The notes beneath the pieces are model-generated. The model was not told the origin of the DNA. It was given only the letters and a program-made list of their open reading frames with translations, and did not search any database. A stretch of 64,000 bases of DNA from Rhodospirillales bacterium (GTDB taxonomy: Bacteria; Pseudomonadota; Alphaproteobacteria; Rhodospirillales; Defluviicoccaceae), in contig JADJXQ010000003.1 in the NCBI GenBank assembly GCA_016710335.1, forward strand, positions 1 to 64,000. The letters are read 5' to 3'. The position numbers and the translations under genes were made by a program. Positions 40,951 through 50,740 of the stretch are shown one piece after another (the stretch's first letter is position 1; every line of letters begins with the position of its first letter).

Positions 40951-41706
40951 ATGATTGAGCAGGACACAACGGGCGCCAGTCCGGTGGCTGAGGGCTCGGG
41001 GCCGGCGTATAAGCGCGTCCTGCTGAAATTGTCCGGCGAGGCGCTGATGGGCGCGCGCGGCTACGGCGCCGACATCCATGTCCTCGAACGTGTTGCCGGC
41101 GAGATCGGCAGCGTCCGGGAACTCGGGGTGCAGATTGGCCTGGTCATCGGCGGCGGCAACATCTTTCGCGGCCTCTCCGAAGCCGCCAAGGGGATTGAGC
41201 GCACCAGCGCCGATCATATCGGAATGCTGGCGACAGTGATGAACGCGCTCGCCCTGCAGAGCGTTCTGGAGCGGCGCGGCATCGACACCCGGGTCATGTC
41301 GGCGCTGCCCATTAACCCGGTGTGCGAGCCCTACGCCCGCCGCCGCGCGGTTCGTCACCTGGAGAAGGGGCGGGTGGTCATCTTCGCCGCCGGCACCGGC
41401 AACCCGTTCTTCACGACCGACACGGCGGCGGCGTTGCGCGCCGTCGAGGTCGGCTGCGACGTTCTCCTCAAGGGCACCCAGGTGGACGGGGTCTACAGCG
41501 CCGATCCGAGGGTCCACCAGGACGCTGAGCGCTATGAGCACCTGACCTACCAGGACGTCCTCACTCGCAACCTTGGCGTGATGGATACGTCGGCGGTCGC
41601 GCTGGCACGAGAGAACAAGGTTCCCATTCTTGTTTTTTGCGTTCACAATCCCGGCGCGTTGGCCGATGTCGTGGCCGGCCGCGGCCGGTTCACCATGATC
41701 CATTAA
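40951..41706 (+). CDS. pyrH: UMP kinase
   Basis: 251 residues. Amino-acid-kinase fold: YKRVLLKLSGEALMG, IGLVIGGGNIFRG, IFAAGTGNPFFTTDTAAALR and KGTQVDGVYSADPR. Phosphorylates UMP to UDP in pyrimidine supply, thus also feeding UDP-sugars. Operon position between tsf and frr is conserved. Confidence 0.94.
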   Translation: MIEQDTTGASPVAEGSGPAYKRVLLKLSGEALMGARGYGADIHVLERVAGEIGSVRELGVQIGLVIGGGNIFRGLSEAAKGIERTSADHIGMLATVMNALALQSVLERRGIDTRVMSALPINPVCEPYARRRAVRHLEKGRVVIFAAGTGNPFFTTDTAAALRAVEVGCDVLLKGTQVDGVYSADPRVHQDAERYEHLTYQDVLTRNLGVMDTSAVALARENKVPILVFCVHNPGALADVVAGRGRFTMIH

Positions 41707-41751
41707 CCTCCAACAGGCACGATTGGGTGATCGTCAACAGGGGAGACCGTC

Positions 41752-42321
41752 GTGGACAGGCCGGAAATCGGAGAAGTCAGGAAGGATGTAGACCGGCGCA
41801 TGCACGGCGCCATCGAAGTGCTCCAGAAGGAGTTGGGCGGGTTGCGCACCGGCCGCGCCTCGGCCAGTCTCTTGGAGCCGATCACCGTCCAGGCCTACGG
41901 TGCCGAGATGCCGCTTTCCCAGGTCGGTACCATCGGCGTTCCGGAGGCGCGGATGCTGACGGTACAGGTATGGGACCGGAGCCAGGTCAAGGCCGTGGAG
42001 CGAGCGATCCGTGATTCCGGCCTGGGGCTCAATCCCTCGGTGGACGGCCAGCTGGTGCGCATCCCCATTCCGGTGCTGACCGAAGACCGACGCGCGGAGC
42101 TGGCCAAGGTTGCGGGGCGCTATGCCGAAGAAGCCAAGGTGTCGGTCCGCAACATCCGCCGTCACGCACTGGATGAATTCAAGAAAGCCGAAAAAGAAAA
42201 GCTGATATCGGAGGACGAGCAGCGGGACTACATGACGCAGATCCAGGAACTGACCGATAAGCACATCAAGGCGGTTGACGAGGTCCTGGACAAGAAGGAA
42301 CGCGAAATCATGCAGGTCTAA
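41752..42321 (+). CDS. frr: ribosome recycling factor
   Basis: 189 residues from a GTG start. Begins with helix EVRKDVDRRMHGAIEVLQ and contains GLRTGRASASLLEPITV, the family signature, and YAEEAKVSVRNIRRHAL. With EF-G it splits post-termination ribosomes. Located 45 bp after pyrH. Confidence 0.94.
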   Translation: MDRPEIGEVRKDVDRRMHGAIEVLQKELGGLRTGRASASLLEPITVQAYGAEMPLSQVGTIGVPEARMLTVQVWDRSQVKAVERAIRDSGLGLNPSVDGQLVRIPIPVLTEDRRAELAKVAGRYAEEAKVSVRNIRRHALDEFKKAEKEKLISEDEQRDYMTQIQELTDKHIKAVDEVLDKKEREIMQV

Positions 42322-42325
42322 TGCT

Positions 42326-43060
42326 ATGGAAGTTGCAGCTCGCAGCAAACTCGAACCCCCGCCGCCTGATCACGTCGCGATCATCATGGACGGCAACGGC
42401 CGCTGGGCGCGGGCCCGCGGTCTGCCCCGAACGGCGGGGCACAAGCGCGGCGCCCGCGCCGTCAAGACCGCCATGGAAAGCGCCATTTCCTTGGGCGTGC
42501 GCTATCTCACGTTGTTCGGCTTCTCCTCGGAGAACTGGAAGCGGCCGGCCGACGAGGTCCAGGACCTCAAGGGCCTTTTGAAGTACTATCTGCGGAACGA
42601 GGTCGATTTCCTCAACAAGAACGGCGTTCAGCTTCGGGTCATCGGCGAGCGGCAACGCTTCGGCGACGACATCGTCCGGCTCATCGAGCAGGTGGAGAAC
42701 GTGACCGCCCCGAACCGCCGCCTCACCGTGACGATTGCGCTGAGCTACGGCGGACGGGCGGAGATCGTCGCGGTGGCGCGGCGGCTGGCCGCCGAAGCGG
42801 AGGCCGGCAGGCTCGATCCTACCGAAATCGACGAGCAGCTATTCTCCCAGCGCCTGTACACTGCCGGAATGCCGGACCCTGATTTGCTGATCCGTACCAG
42901 CGGGGAACAGCGCATCAGCAACTTTTTGCTTTGGCAGCTGGCGTATGGGGAGTTCGTGTTCATCGATACTCTGTGGCCGGACTTCTCCCATGATCATTTC
43001 GCGGATGCCTTGAGGGAGTTCCATCGCCGTGAACGGCGTTATGGCGCCGCCACTGCCTGA
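42326..43060 (+). CDS. uppS: undecaprenyl diphosphate synthase
   Basis: 244 residues from the ATG at 42326. The catalytic Asp22 lies in HVAIIMDGNGRWARARG; LTLFGFSSENWKRP and DPDLLIRTSGEQRISNFLLW are the other cis-prenyltransferase blocks. It makes the C55 carrier used for peptidoglycan and for the polysaccharide locus of this window. Its end overlaps the cdsA start by 32 bp. Confidence 0.94.
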   Translation: MEVAARSKLEPPPPDHVAIIMDGNGRWARARGLPRTAGHKRGARAVKTAMESAISLGVRYLTLFGFSSENWKRPADEVQDLKGLLKYYLRNEVDFLNKNGVQLRVIGERQRFGDDIVRLIEQVENVTAPNRRLTVTIALSYGGRAEIVAVARRLAAEAEAGRLDPTEIDEQLFSQRLYTAGMPDPDLLIRTSGEQRISNFLLWQLAYGEFVFIDTLWPDFSHDHFADALREFHRRERRYGAATA

Positions 43061-43892
43061 GCGCCGGCCGAGCGCCGCCAACGTGGTCCTGACCCGGTGC
43101 CTGTCAGCGGTCGTGCTTGCCGTTCCGGTTCTTGCGGCGGTGCACTTCGGGTCGCCCTTTTTTGAAATCTTGGTCGTCATTGCCGGGACGGCGGTCGCCG
43201 CCGAATGGTGCAGGATGTGCAGTGTGAGAGACCGCTTGGCGTGGACCGCGGGGCTTGGCGGAACCATTGCCGCGGCGGTCGTTGCTGAAGCATGGGCCGG
43301 CTGGCCGGCAGCGATTGCCGTCATCGTTGCTGCCACCTTGGCGATTCACGTCCTGGTGATGCAGGGCGATCGGCGCGGGCAGCGAGATCGGCGGGGCTGG
43401 ATCAGCGCTGGTGTCACGTATATCGGCCTCCCGAGCCTGGCGATCGTTTGGCTGCGCGGTGACGAGGTCGGCGGGCGCGACATCGTCCTCTGGCTGTTGC
43501 TGGTGGTGTGGGCGTCGGATATCGGCGCTTACGCTGCCGGACGGACGATCGGCGGGCCGCGTCTCGCGCCGCGGCTCAGCCCGAACAAAACCTGGGCAGG
43601 CCTCGCCGGTGCTCTGGCGGCGGCGGCAGCGGCCGGCGCCGGAACCGCGGTCGCCCTCGGCGCCACCGACGTTTGGCAGGTCATGCTGATCAGCGCCGCG
43701 CTGGGTGGCGTCGCGCAGGGCGGCGATCTGCTGGAATCCGGCATCAAACGCCGGTTCGGCGTCAAGGATACCGGCGCCTGGATCCCCGGACATGGCGGAC
43801 TCCTGGATCGGGTCGACGGGTTGATGGCGGCGAGCGTCGCCCTGGCGCTGATCGTAGCCACCGGGAACGGCAGTGTGCGGCCATGGATCTAA
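43029..43892 (+). CDS. cdsA: phosphatidate cytidylyltransferase
   Basis: 287 residues from a GTG (ATG at 43041 possible). Several membrane helices; the C-terminal signature reads SPNKTWAGLAGALAAA and later KRRFGVKDTGAWIPGHGG, followed by LDRVDGLM, the CDP-diglyceride synthetase pattern. Makes CDP-diacylglycerol at the inner membrane. Overlaps both uppS and dxr, tight operon. Confidence 0.92.
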   Translation: MNGVMAPPLPERRPSAANVVLTRCLSAVVLAVPVLAAVHFGSPFFEILVVIAGTAVAAEWCRMCSVRDRLAWTAGLGGTIAAAVVAEAWAGWPAAIAVIVAATLAIHVLVMQGDRRGQRDRRGWISAGVTYIGLPSLAIVWLRGDEVGGRDIVLWLLLVVWASDIGAYAAGRTIGGPRLAPRLSPNKTWAGLAGALAAAAAAGAGTAVALGATDVWQVMLISAALGGVAQGGDLLESGIKRRFGVKDTGAWIPGHGGLLDRVDGLMAASVALALIVATGNGSVRPWI

Positions 43893-45101
43893 ATGCTGCT
43901 CCGGCCGACGCTGCCGAACACAGGCCGCGAAGCGTCACCATCCTCGGCTCCACAGGCTCCGTCGGTTGCAACACCGTCGAACTGGTTGAATCGCGGCCCG
44001 AGGCATTCGAAGTCGAGGCATTGACCGCCAACCGCAACGTGGCCTTGCTGGCCGAGCAAGCGGTGCGGCTGCGGGCGCGGTTTGCGGTGGTGAGCGATGC
44101 CGCAGCTTATCGCGACCTGAAGGAGGCGCTGTGGGGCAGCGGCATTGAGGCTGCGGCCGGGCCGGCGGCGGTGATCGAGGCGGCAGCGCGGCCGGCCGAA
44201 TGGGTGATGGCCTCCATCGTCGGCGCTGCAGGTCTGGAGCCGACCATCACCGCGGTGCGCCGCGGCGTGACCGTCGCCCTCGCCAACAAGGAATGCCTGG
44301 TCTCCGCCGGGGACGTGATGGTGCGCGAAGTGGCGCAGTACGGCGCCCGCCTGATCCCGGTCGATTCCGGAGCACAGCGCCATCTATCAGGTGTTCGACT
44401 TCGAGAACGCCGATCAAGTCGACTCCCTGATCCTGACCGCCTCGGGCGGGCCGTTTCGCACGTTCGATGCGGCGGCCATGGCTGCGGTGACGCCGGCTCA
44501 GGCGGTTGCCCATCCCAACTGGAACATGGGCGCCAAGATCTCCGTGGATTCCGCGACGATGATGAACAAGGGACTCGAGTTGGTGGAGGCTTACCATCTG
44601 TTCCCGGTCGATATGTCCCGCATCGACATCGTGGTGCATCCGCAGTCGGTCATCCACAGCCTGGTCGCGTACGTGGATGGCTCGGTGCTCGCTCAGCTCG
44701 GCACCCCCGACATGCGGACGCCCATCGCCTTCGCCCTCGCCTGGCCGCGACGCATGTCGACGCCGGCGCCGCGGCTCCGTCTCACGGACATTGCCGCGCT
44801 TACCTTCGAGAAGCCGGACGAGCAACGGTTCCCCTGCTTGCGGCTGGCGCGGGAAGCCCTACATGTTGGTGGCACGGCGCCAACCATCTTGAATGCCGCC
44901 AACGAGGTTGCGGTGCATAGTTTCCTGGCCGGAGACATCTCCTTCCCTTCGATCGCCACGGTTGTCGAAGAGACGCTGGAGGCCTTGCCAGCTCGCGCGC
45001 TGGAGACGCTGGCGGACGTGTTCGATACGGACGCGACGGCACGGGAGTGGGCGCGGACACTGATCGCCAATACGGCAGTTCGCGCCGTCGGCTCTGCTTG
45101 A
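43883..45101 (+). CDS. dxr: 1-deoxy-D-xylulose 5-phosphate reductoisomerase (single-base frameshift)
   Basis: Second step of the MEP isoprenoid pathway. The first frame has VTILGSTGSVGCNTVELVES (NADPH site) and ALANKECLVSAGDVM, and ends at RLIPVDSG. The second frame has VFDFENADQVDSLILTASGG, ISVDSATMMNKGLELVEAY and NAANEVAVHSFL. One extra G at 44369-44370 (TTCCGGAGCAC) separates them; removing it reads PVDSEHSAIYQVFD, as in the family, and gives 405 residues. Because the enzyme is normally essential, a sequence error is the likelier reason. Confidence 0.92.
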
Positions 45102-45124
45102 TAAGGAGCGATTTTCGAGCGCCC

Positions 45125-46267
45125 ATGGACATCCTCAGCTACATCGTCGACTGGATCGTTCCGTTCGTCGTGGTGTTCACCATCCTGGTGTTCGTGCACG
45201 AGTTGGGGCACTACTGGATTGCGCGGCGGGCCGGCGTGCGCATCGAGACGTTCGCGATCGGCTTCGGACCCGAGTTGTTCGGCCGCCGCGACAGCCACGG
45301 CACCCGCTGGAAGGTATGCGCCATCCCGCTCGGCGGCTACGTCAAGATGTTCGGCGAGCAGGATTTCGAGAGCAACGACGCCGACATGCCGATGACGGCG
45401 GAGGACCAGGCGGTGTCGTTCCATCACAAGCGCCTCGGCCAGCGGGCCGCTATCGTTGCAGCCGGGCCGTTGGCCAATTTCGCGTTCGCCATCGTCCTGC
45501 TCACCGCGCTGTTCACCGCTGTCGGGCTGCCATTCCCCCTCGCCAGCGTCGGCCAGATCCAGTCCGGCAGCGCCGCGGCCGAGGCCGGGTTCGTGCAGGG
45601 TGACAGGATTCTCAGGGTCAACGACGAGGACGTCGCGTCGTTCGAGGATTTGCGCAGCATCGTCCGCGACAATCCGGATCGGGCATTGCGCTTTGAGATC
45701 GAGCGCGGCGGCGACACTCTCCTGCTGACCGCCACCCCCCAAGCGGTCGCGGCCGATGCGGCCGGTTCGGATTCGGGCGCGACAGGGAAGGTGGGTCTTC
45801 TCGGTGTGTCGCCGGACCCTGCCCAGATCGGGTATCAGCGACTCAACCCCTTCGAGGCCGTGGCGACCGCATCGCAGCGCACCTGGGATCTCACGACGCA
45901 GATCCTCGGCGCCCTCGGGCAGATCATCACCGGCAGCCGCACGGCGGAGGAACTGGGCGGGCCGTTGCGAATCGCTCAGCTTTCCGGGCAGATGGCGCAG
46001 GGCGGCATGGTTAGTCTGGTGTTCTTCATGGCCGCGTTGTCGATTAACCTCGGCCTCATCAATTTGTTCCCGGTGCCCATGCTGGACGGCGGCCACCTTG
46101 CGTTTTATGCGGTCGAGGCGGTGCGCGGCCGACCGCTCAACCAGAAAATTCAGGAATATGGTTTTCGCTTCGGCCTGGTCCTGGTATTGCTCTTGATGAT
46201 TTTTGCCACCTGGAACGATCTGGTTCAGCTTCAGGTGGTGGAGTTTTTCAAGAAGCTCGTGACGTAG
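45125..46267 (+). CDS. rseP: RseP site-2 metalloprotease
   Basis: 380 residues from the ATG at 45125. Membrane-embedded zinc site HELGH at residues 25-29 in the first helix, third ligand in NLFPVPMLDGGHL near residue 315. A single PDZ domain with SGSAAAEAGFVQGDRILRVN lies between. Cleaves anti-sigma factors and signal peptides within the membrane. Follows dxr by 23 bp and precedes bamA, the common order. Confidence 0.94.
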   Translation: MDILSYIVDWIVPFVVVFTILVFVHELGHYWIARRAGVRIETFAIGFGPELFGRRDSHGTRWKVCAIPLGGYVKMFGEQDFESNDADMPMTAEDQAVSFHHKRLGQRAAIVAAGPLANFAFAIVLLTALFTAVGLPFPLASVGQIQSGSAAAEAGFVQGDRILRVNDEDVASFEDLRSIVRDNPDRALRFEIERGGDTLLLTATPQAVAADAAGSDSGATGKVGLLGVSPDPAQIGYQRLNPFEAVATASQRTWDLTTQILGALGQIITGSRTAEELGGPLRIAQLSGQMAQGGMVSLVFFMAALSINLGLINLFPVPMLDGGHLAFYAVEAVRGRPLNQKIQEYGFRFGLVLVLLLMIFATWNDLVQLQVVEFFKKLVT

Positions 46268-46337
46268 AGAACTGGGGTCGGGATTCTACAATGGCCCGCC
46301 GGGCTCTCAATCGAGCACAAGGTCGCGGGGGCGGTCG

Positions 46338-48647
46338 GTGGCATACTTCGGCGTCAGGCTGGCAATTCTGATCGTATGCGTCGTGACGGGATGGAGCCTG
46401 CCGCTGGCACGCCTCCAGGCGCAGACGCCCCCGTCCCAATCGGGTGACCTCATCCGGGCTATCGAAGTTGAAGGAACGCAGCGCGTCGAGCCAGGCACGG
46501 TGCGCTCGTACTTGCTGGTGCAACCGGGGGACCGCTTCGATCCGGCCCGCATCGATCGCTCCCTCAAAAGTCTGTTTGCGACGGGCCTGTTCGCCGACGT
46601 CGCCATCAACCGTCGGGGGGACACCCTCGTCGTCAGCGTGACCGAGAACGCCATCATCAACCGCATCGCGTTTGAGGGGAACCAGCGCGTCGACGACGCC
46701 ACGCTCGAATCTGAAATCAGTCTGCGGCCGCGCCAGATCTACACGCGCTCCAAGGTGCAGGGAGATGTGAAACGTCTGCAGGAACTGTATCGCCGAACCG
46801 GTCGGTTCGGCGCGACCGTCGAGCCCAAGGTCATCGAGTTGCCGCAGAACCGCATCGACTTGGTGTTCGAGATCAGCGAGGGCGACGCGACGGAGATCGA
46901 GAGCATTCGGTTCGTCGGCAACAAGGCGTTCAGCGATTCGGAACTGCGCGATGTGGTCCGTACCCGGGAATCGGCTTGGTGGCGGTTCCTTTCGTCCGAC
47001 GACACCTATGATCCGGACCGCCTTGCGCTCGACCAGGAACTGCTGCGTCGGTTTTATCTGTCGGAGGGCTACGCCGACTTCCGGGTGCTCGCCACCAACG
47101 CCTCGCTGACGCAGGACCGCAGGAGCTTCTTTCTGACCTTCACGGTCGACGAGGGCGAGCGCTACAAGTTCGGCGAAATCGAGGTGGCGTCGTCGTTGCG
47201 CGGGCTCGATCCGGCAACCACCCGCGAAGCGGTCACCGTCGAACCCGGTGACTGGTACGACGCCGACGAGGTGGAGCGCAGCATCGAGGCCCTCACCGAC
47301 ATGGTCGGCACGCAAGGGTATGCCTTCGTCGACGTGCGCCCGCGCATCAATCGCGACAGGGCCGAGAGGTCGATCGACGTCGCTTTCGAGATCGGCGAAG
47401 GGCCGCGGGTGTTCGTGGAGCGCATCAATATCTACGGCAACGTCCGCACCGTCGACAAGGTGATCCGCCGCGAATTCCGGGTGGTGGAGGGCGATCCGTT
47501 CAATACGTCGCGGATCCAGCGGTCTCGGCAGCGGCTGCGTAACCTGGACTACTTCGAGAGCGTCGAGATCGAGCAGCTTCCGGGTAGCGCTCCCGACAGG
47601 GCGGTGGTCAACGTCAACGTCGAAGAGAAGTCCACCGGCAGCCTGTCGCTCGGCGCCGGCTTTTCGACGACCAGCGGCGTCATCGGCGACATCACGCTCC
47701 GCGAACGCAACCTCCTCGGGCGCGGGCAGGATCTGCGCGCCCGGGTGCTGATCGCGGAGCGCGACAGCCAGGTGAGCATCAGCTTCACTGAGCCGTATTT
47801 CCTGGATCGCGAGATAAGCGCCGGCTTTGACGTATTCTACCTGACCATTGACCGGCAGGAAGAAGCGTCGTTCGACGAGACGTCGATCGGCGGTGCGGTG
47901 CGGTTCGGCTATCCGCTGACAGAGCACCTGGACCAGAATTGGCGCTACACGCTGAAGCAAAGCGAGATCGAGAACGTGCCGGACACCGCCTCCCCGTTCA
48001 TCAAGGCGGAGGAGGGGGAGGACTACGTTTCGGAGGTCTCCCAGTCATTGGTGTACGACCGGCGCAACAGCCTGTTCTTACCCACTAATGGTTACCTGGC
48101 GCAGTTCGACATCGGGGTCGCCGGTCTCGGCGGCGACGTTGCCTACCTGCGGCCGGTGGCCACTGGCGCGTACTATGTGCCGCTCACCGACAGCGAGCGG
48201 TGGGTGCTGGGCTTCCGCGGGTCGACCGGCTATGTCTACGGTATTGGCGACGACGTGCGGCTGTTCGACCGGTTCTTCGTGGGCGGCGACGATTTGAGAG
48301 GATTCGCGACGGCGGGCGTTGGGCCGCGCGACATCTCGACCGACGACGCCCTCGGCGGCCAGTGGTTCTACACCGGCACCGTCGAGCTCGGCTTCCCGCT
48401 GCCGGTGCCGACAGAGTTGCCGCTGCGGGGACGAATCTTCACCGACTTTGGCAGCTCCGGAGCCCTTCCGGACGACGTTTCCGGACCCACCGTTGCCGAC
48501 ACCGCCAGCATCCGCGCCACTGTCGGCGCGGGGCTGACCTGGACCTCGCCATTCGGGCCTATCGGCATCGACGTCGGCGTCCCCTACCTCAAGGAAGACT
48601 TCGACGAGACCGAACTGATACGGATCAATCTGGGCGCGCGGTTCTAG
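46338..48647 (+). CDS. bamA: outer-membrane protein assembly factor BamA
   Basis: 769 residues from a GTG. Signal peptide up to about residue 29 (LQAQTPP), five POTRA repeats (for example IRAIEVEGTQRVEPGTV, IESIRFVGNKAFSDSEL, VERINIYGNVRTVDKVI), then a 16-strand barrel. The barrel includes ISFTEPYFLDREISAGFD and VGGDDLRGFATAGVGPRD, equivalent to the conserved VRGF loop, and a terminal aromatic (NLGARF). Core of the machine that inserts outer-membrane proteins. Confidence 0.95.
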   Translation: MAYFGVRLAILIVCVVTGWSLPLARLQAQTPPSQSGDLIRAIEVEGTQRVEPGTVRSYLLVQPGDRFDPARIDRSLKSLFATGLFADVAINRRGDTLVVSVTENAIINRIAFEGNQRVDDATLESEISLRPRQIYTRSKVQGDVKRLQELYRRTGRFGATVEPKVIELPQNRIDLVFEISEGDATEIESIRFVGNKAFSDSELRDVVRTRESAWWRFLSSDDTYDPDRLALDQELLRRFYLSEGYADFRVLATNASLTQDRRSFFLTFTVDEGERYKFGEIEVASSLRGLDPATTREAVTVEPGDWYDADEVERSIEALTDMVGTQGYAFVDVRPRINRDRAERSIDVAFEIGEGPRVFVERINIYGNVRTVDKVIRREFRVVEGDPFNTSRIQRSRQRLRNLDYFESVEIEQLPGSAPDRAVVNVNVEEKSTGSLSLGAGFSTTSGVIGDITLRERNLLGRGQDLRARVLIAERDSQVSISFTEPYFLDREISAGFDVFYLTIDRQEEASFDETSIGGAVRFGYPLTEHLDQNWRYTLKQSEIENVPDTASPFIKAEEGEDYVSEVSQSLVYDRRNSLFLPTNGYLAQFDIGVAGLGGDVAYLRPVATGAYYVPLTDSERWVLGFRGSTGYVYGIGDDVRLFDRFFVGGDDLRGFATAGVGPRDISTDDALGGQWFYTGTVELGFPLPVPTELPLRGRIFTDFGSSGALPDDVSGPTVADTASIRATVGAGLTWTSPFGPIGIDVGVPYLKEDFDETELIRINLGARF

Positions 48648-48650
48648 ATC

Positions 48651-49232
48651 GTGGTCCGTCGCCGCACGAGCCTGCTGTGGGCGCTCATGGTGCTCCTGTG
48701 TCTCGTGCTCCTGTGCTCCATGGAAGGAACGAGGGTCCGGGCCGCCGAGCCGCCCGTGCCCCTTAAGATCGCCATTCTGGATGTGGATCGGGTGCTGCGC
48801 AGCGCCGCCGCCGTCAATGACATCCACGACAACATGCGGCAGTATCGTGACGCCTACCGCAATGAGATCCAGCAGGAGGAAGACGCCATTCGCGCCGCCC
48901 ATCAAGCGCTTGGCGACGCGCGCAAGGAGTTGTCCCAGGGGGACTACGACGAGCAGCAGCGGGTGTTGAACGAACGGGTCAGTCGCGCCCAAGCGATGAT
49001 GCAGGAACGCCGGCGCATGCTGGACGAAGCCCGGGCGAAGGCGATGAACGAGGTGCAGGCCGTTCTCAACACGATCGTCGCCGAGATCGCCACCGAGCAG
49101 AACGTGACGCTGATCCTGCGCAAGGACCAGACGGTCCTTGTGGCGACGCAGTTCGAAATCACCGACGAGGTGTTGCGTCGCCTCGATGCGCGGTTGCCCA
49201 CGGTCCAGGTGCAAAGCCTGGAACTAAAGTGA
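48651..49232 (+). CDS. skp: OmpH/Skp family periplasmic chaperone
   Basis: 193 residues from a GTG 3 bp after bamA. A signal-peptide-like helix (LLWALMVLLCLVLLCSM) is followed by IAILDVDRVLRSAAAVNDI, the OmpH motif, a long charged coiled coil (residues 65-150), and TLILRKDQTVLVATQFEITD. Holds unfolded outer-membrane proteins in the periplasm. Typical neighbour of bamA and lpxD. Confidence 0.88.
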   Translation: MVRRRTSLLWALMVLLCLVLLCSMEGTRVRAAEPPVPLKIAILDVDRVLRSAAAVNDIHDNMRQYRDAYRNEIQQEEDAIRAAHQALGDARKELSQGDYDEQQRVLNERVSRAQAMMQERRRMLDEARAKAMNEVQAVLNTIVAEIATEQNVTLILRKDQTVLVATQFEITDEVLRRLDARLPTVQVQSLELK

Positions 49233-49247
49233 CAGGTGGGGCATTGC

Positions 49248-50270
49248 ATGGCGGATCCGCGATTCTTCAAGGTTTCCAACCCGTTAACCCTCAGTGACCT
49301 GATTGCGGTGAGCGGAGCGGCGCCGGTCGGCGATGCCGATCTCGCCCGCTCCTTCACCGACGTTGCAGCGTTGGATGCGGCAGGCCCGGAGGAGGTGAGC
49401 TTCTTCGAGGATCGGCGCTACGCGGAGGTGTTGGCGGCAAGCCGCGCCGGCGCCTGTCTGCTGCGGCCAGAACATGCCGACAGGGCACCGCCGGGCATGG
49501 CGTTGTTGACGACGCCTCAGCCGTCGCTGGCATACGCGCTTGTCGCCGCGGCGTTTTATCCCGAACTTGCCGATGACGGCGGTGTCGACGCATCCGCGGT
49601 GGTCGACCCATCGGCATGCCTCGGCCGCGGATGCCGCGTCGAGCCCGGCGCGATCATCGCCGCCGGCGCCGAGATCGGCGAGGACTGCCGCATCGGCGCC
49701 AACGCAGTTATCGGGCCCGGCGTCGTTGTCGGCGCCGGCTCAGCCATCGGCGCCTGTGCCTCGCTGGCGTACTGCATCATCGGCGCCCGCACCATCGTGC
49801 ACGCCGGAGCACGCGTCGGGCAGGACGGGTTCGGGTTCGTCCCAGGCGCGGGTCGGCACACCAAAGTGCCGCAGCTGGGGCGGGTCATCATCGGCGATGA
49901 CGTAGAGATCGGCGCCAACACCACAATCGACCGCGGCGCCGCCAGCGACACCGTCATCGAGTCGGGAACCAAAATTGATAATCTCGTTCAGATCGGCCAT
50001 AACGTGCGCGTCGGACAGGCCTGCCTGATTGTAGCCCAGGTCGGCGTGTCCGGCAGTACGCGCATCGGCAATGGTGTGATGATAGGGGGTCAGGCAGGGT
50101 TCGCCGGCCATACCCAGGTGGGAGACAAGGCGCGCATCGCGGCCAAGTCCGGCATCATGGCCGACATTCCAGCGGGGCAGGCGGTGATGGGCTATCCGGC
50201 CGTAACCGTGCGGCAGTTTTTTCGTCAGGTGGCTGCCTTGGCGGAGTTGATCAAAAAGAAGGGCGCGTAG
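49248..50270 (+). CDS. lpxD: UDP-3-O-(3-hydroxyacyl)glucosamine N-acyltransferase
   Basis: 340 residues from the ATG at 49248 (GTG at 49236 also in frame). N-terminal uridine-binding domain with AGPEEVSFFEDRRYAEVL, then hexapeptide repeats forming a left-handed beta helix. The catalytic His lies in DNLVQIGHNVRVGQ; DGFGFVPGAGRHTKVPQLG is diagnostic. Third step of lipid A synthesis. Confidence 0.94.
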   Translation: MADPRFFKVSNPLTLSDLIAVSGAAPVGDADLARSFTDVAALDAAGPEEVSFFEDRRYAEVLAASRAGACLLRPEHADRAPPGMALLTTPQPSLAYALVAAAFYPELADDGGVDASAVVDPSACLGRGCRVEPGAIIAAGAEIGEDCRIGANAVIGPGVVVGAGSAIGACASLAYCIIGARTIVHAGARVGQDGFGFVPGAGRHTKVPQLGRVIIGDDVEIGANTTIDRGAASDTVIESGTKIDNLVQIGHNVRVGQACLIVAQVGVSGSTRIGNGVMIGGQAGFAGHTQVGDKARIAAKSGIMADIPAGQAVMGYPAVTVRQFFRQVAALAELIKKKGA

Positions 50271-50273
50271 GCG

Positions 50274-50740
50274 ATGGATATGGATACCACGCTCGCCGAG
50301 GGGGTCACCTTCGACCTCGAACGAATTAAACAGCTGATCCCACATCGGTATCCGATGCTGATGATCGACCGCGTCGTCGATGTCGTCACCAACGTCCGCG
50401 CCACCGGCATCAAGAACGTCTCGATCGACGAACCGTTCTTCCAAGGCCACTTTCCGCGCCACCCCGTGATGCCGGGGTGCTGATCATCGAGGCCATGGCG
50501 CAGACGGCCGCCTGCCTTGTGGTCTCTACGCTCGGTCCCGAGAAGGAGGGCCGACTGGTCTACTTCATGACGATCGACTCGGCCCGCTTCCGCAAGCCGG
50601 TCTTCCCCGGCGACGTCATCTATCTGCACGTGGAGAAGCAGCGTAACCGCCGCAACGTCTGGAAGTTCAAGGGAGAGGCCAGGGTGGACGGCGTGCTGGT
50701 CGCCGAGGCGACGTATGCGGCGATGATTCGGGATGAGTGA
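50274..50740 (+). CDS. fabZ: 3-hydroxyacyl-ACP dehydratase FabZ (single-base frameshift)
   Basis: Hotdog-fold dehydratase of fatty acid elongation. The first frame has IPHRYPMLMIDRVVDV and FFQGHFPRHPVMPG with the active-site His. The second has LIIEAMAQTAACLVV with the catalytic Glu, and KFKGEARVDGVLVAEATYAA. A G is missing in the GGGG run at 50474-50477; restoring it gives HPVMPGVLIIEAMAQ and 155 residues. Normally essential and in its usual lpxD-fabZ-lpxA slot, so an error is likelier than inactivation. Confidence 0.93.

Noticed and set aside
40189..41703. 504-residue minus-strand frame across tsf and pyrH
   Set aside because: Opposite to two confidently identified genes; no motif.
43883..45101. 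dxr as a pseudogene
   Set aside because: A single extra G explains the break, all motifs are intact on both sides and the gene is normally essential.
46248..47960. 570-residue minus-strand open frame
   Set aside because: Antisense shadow of bamA, which has clear POTRA and barrel motifs.
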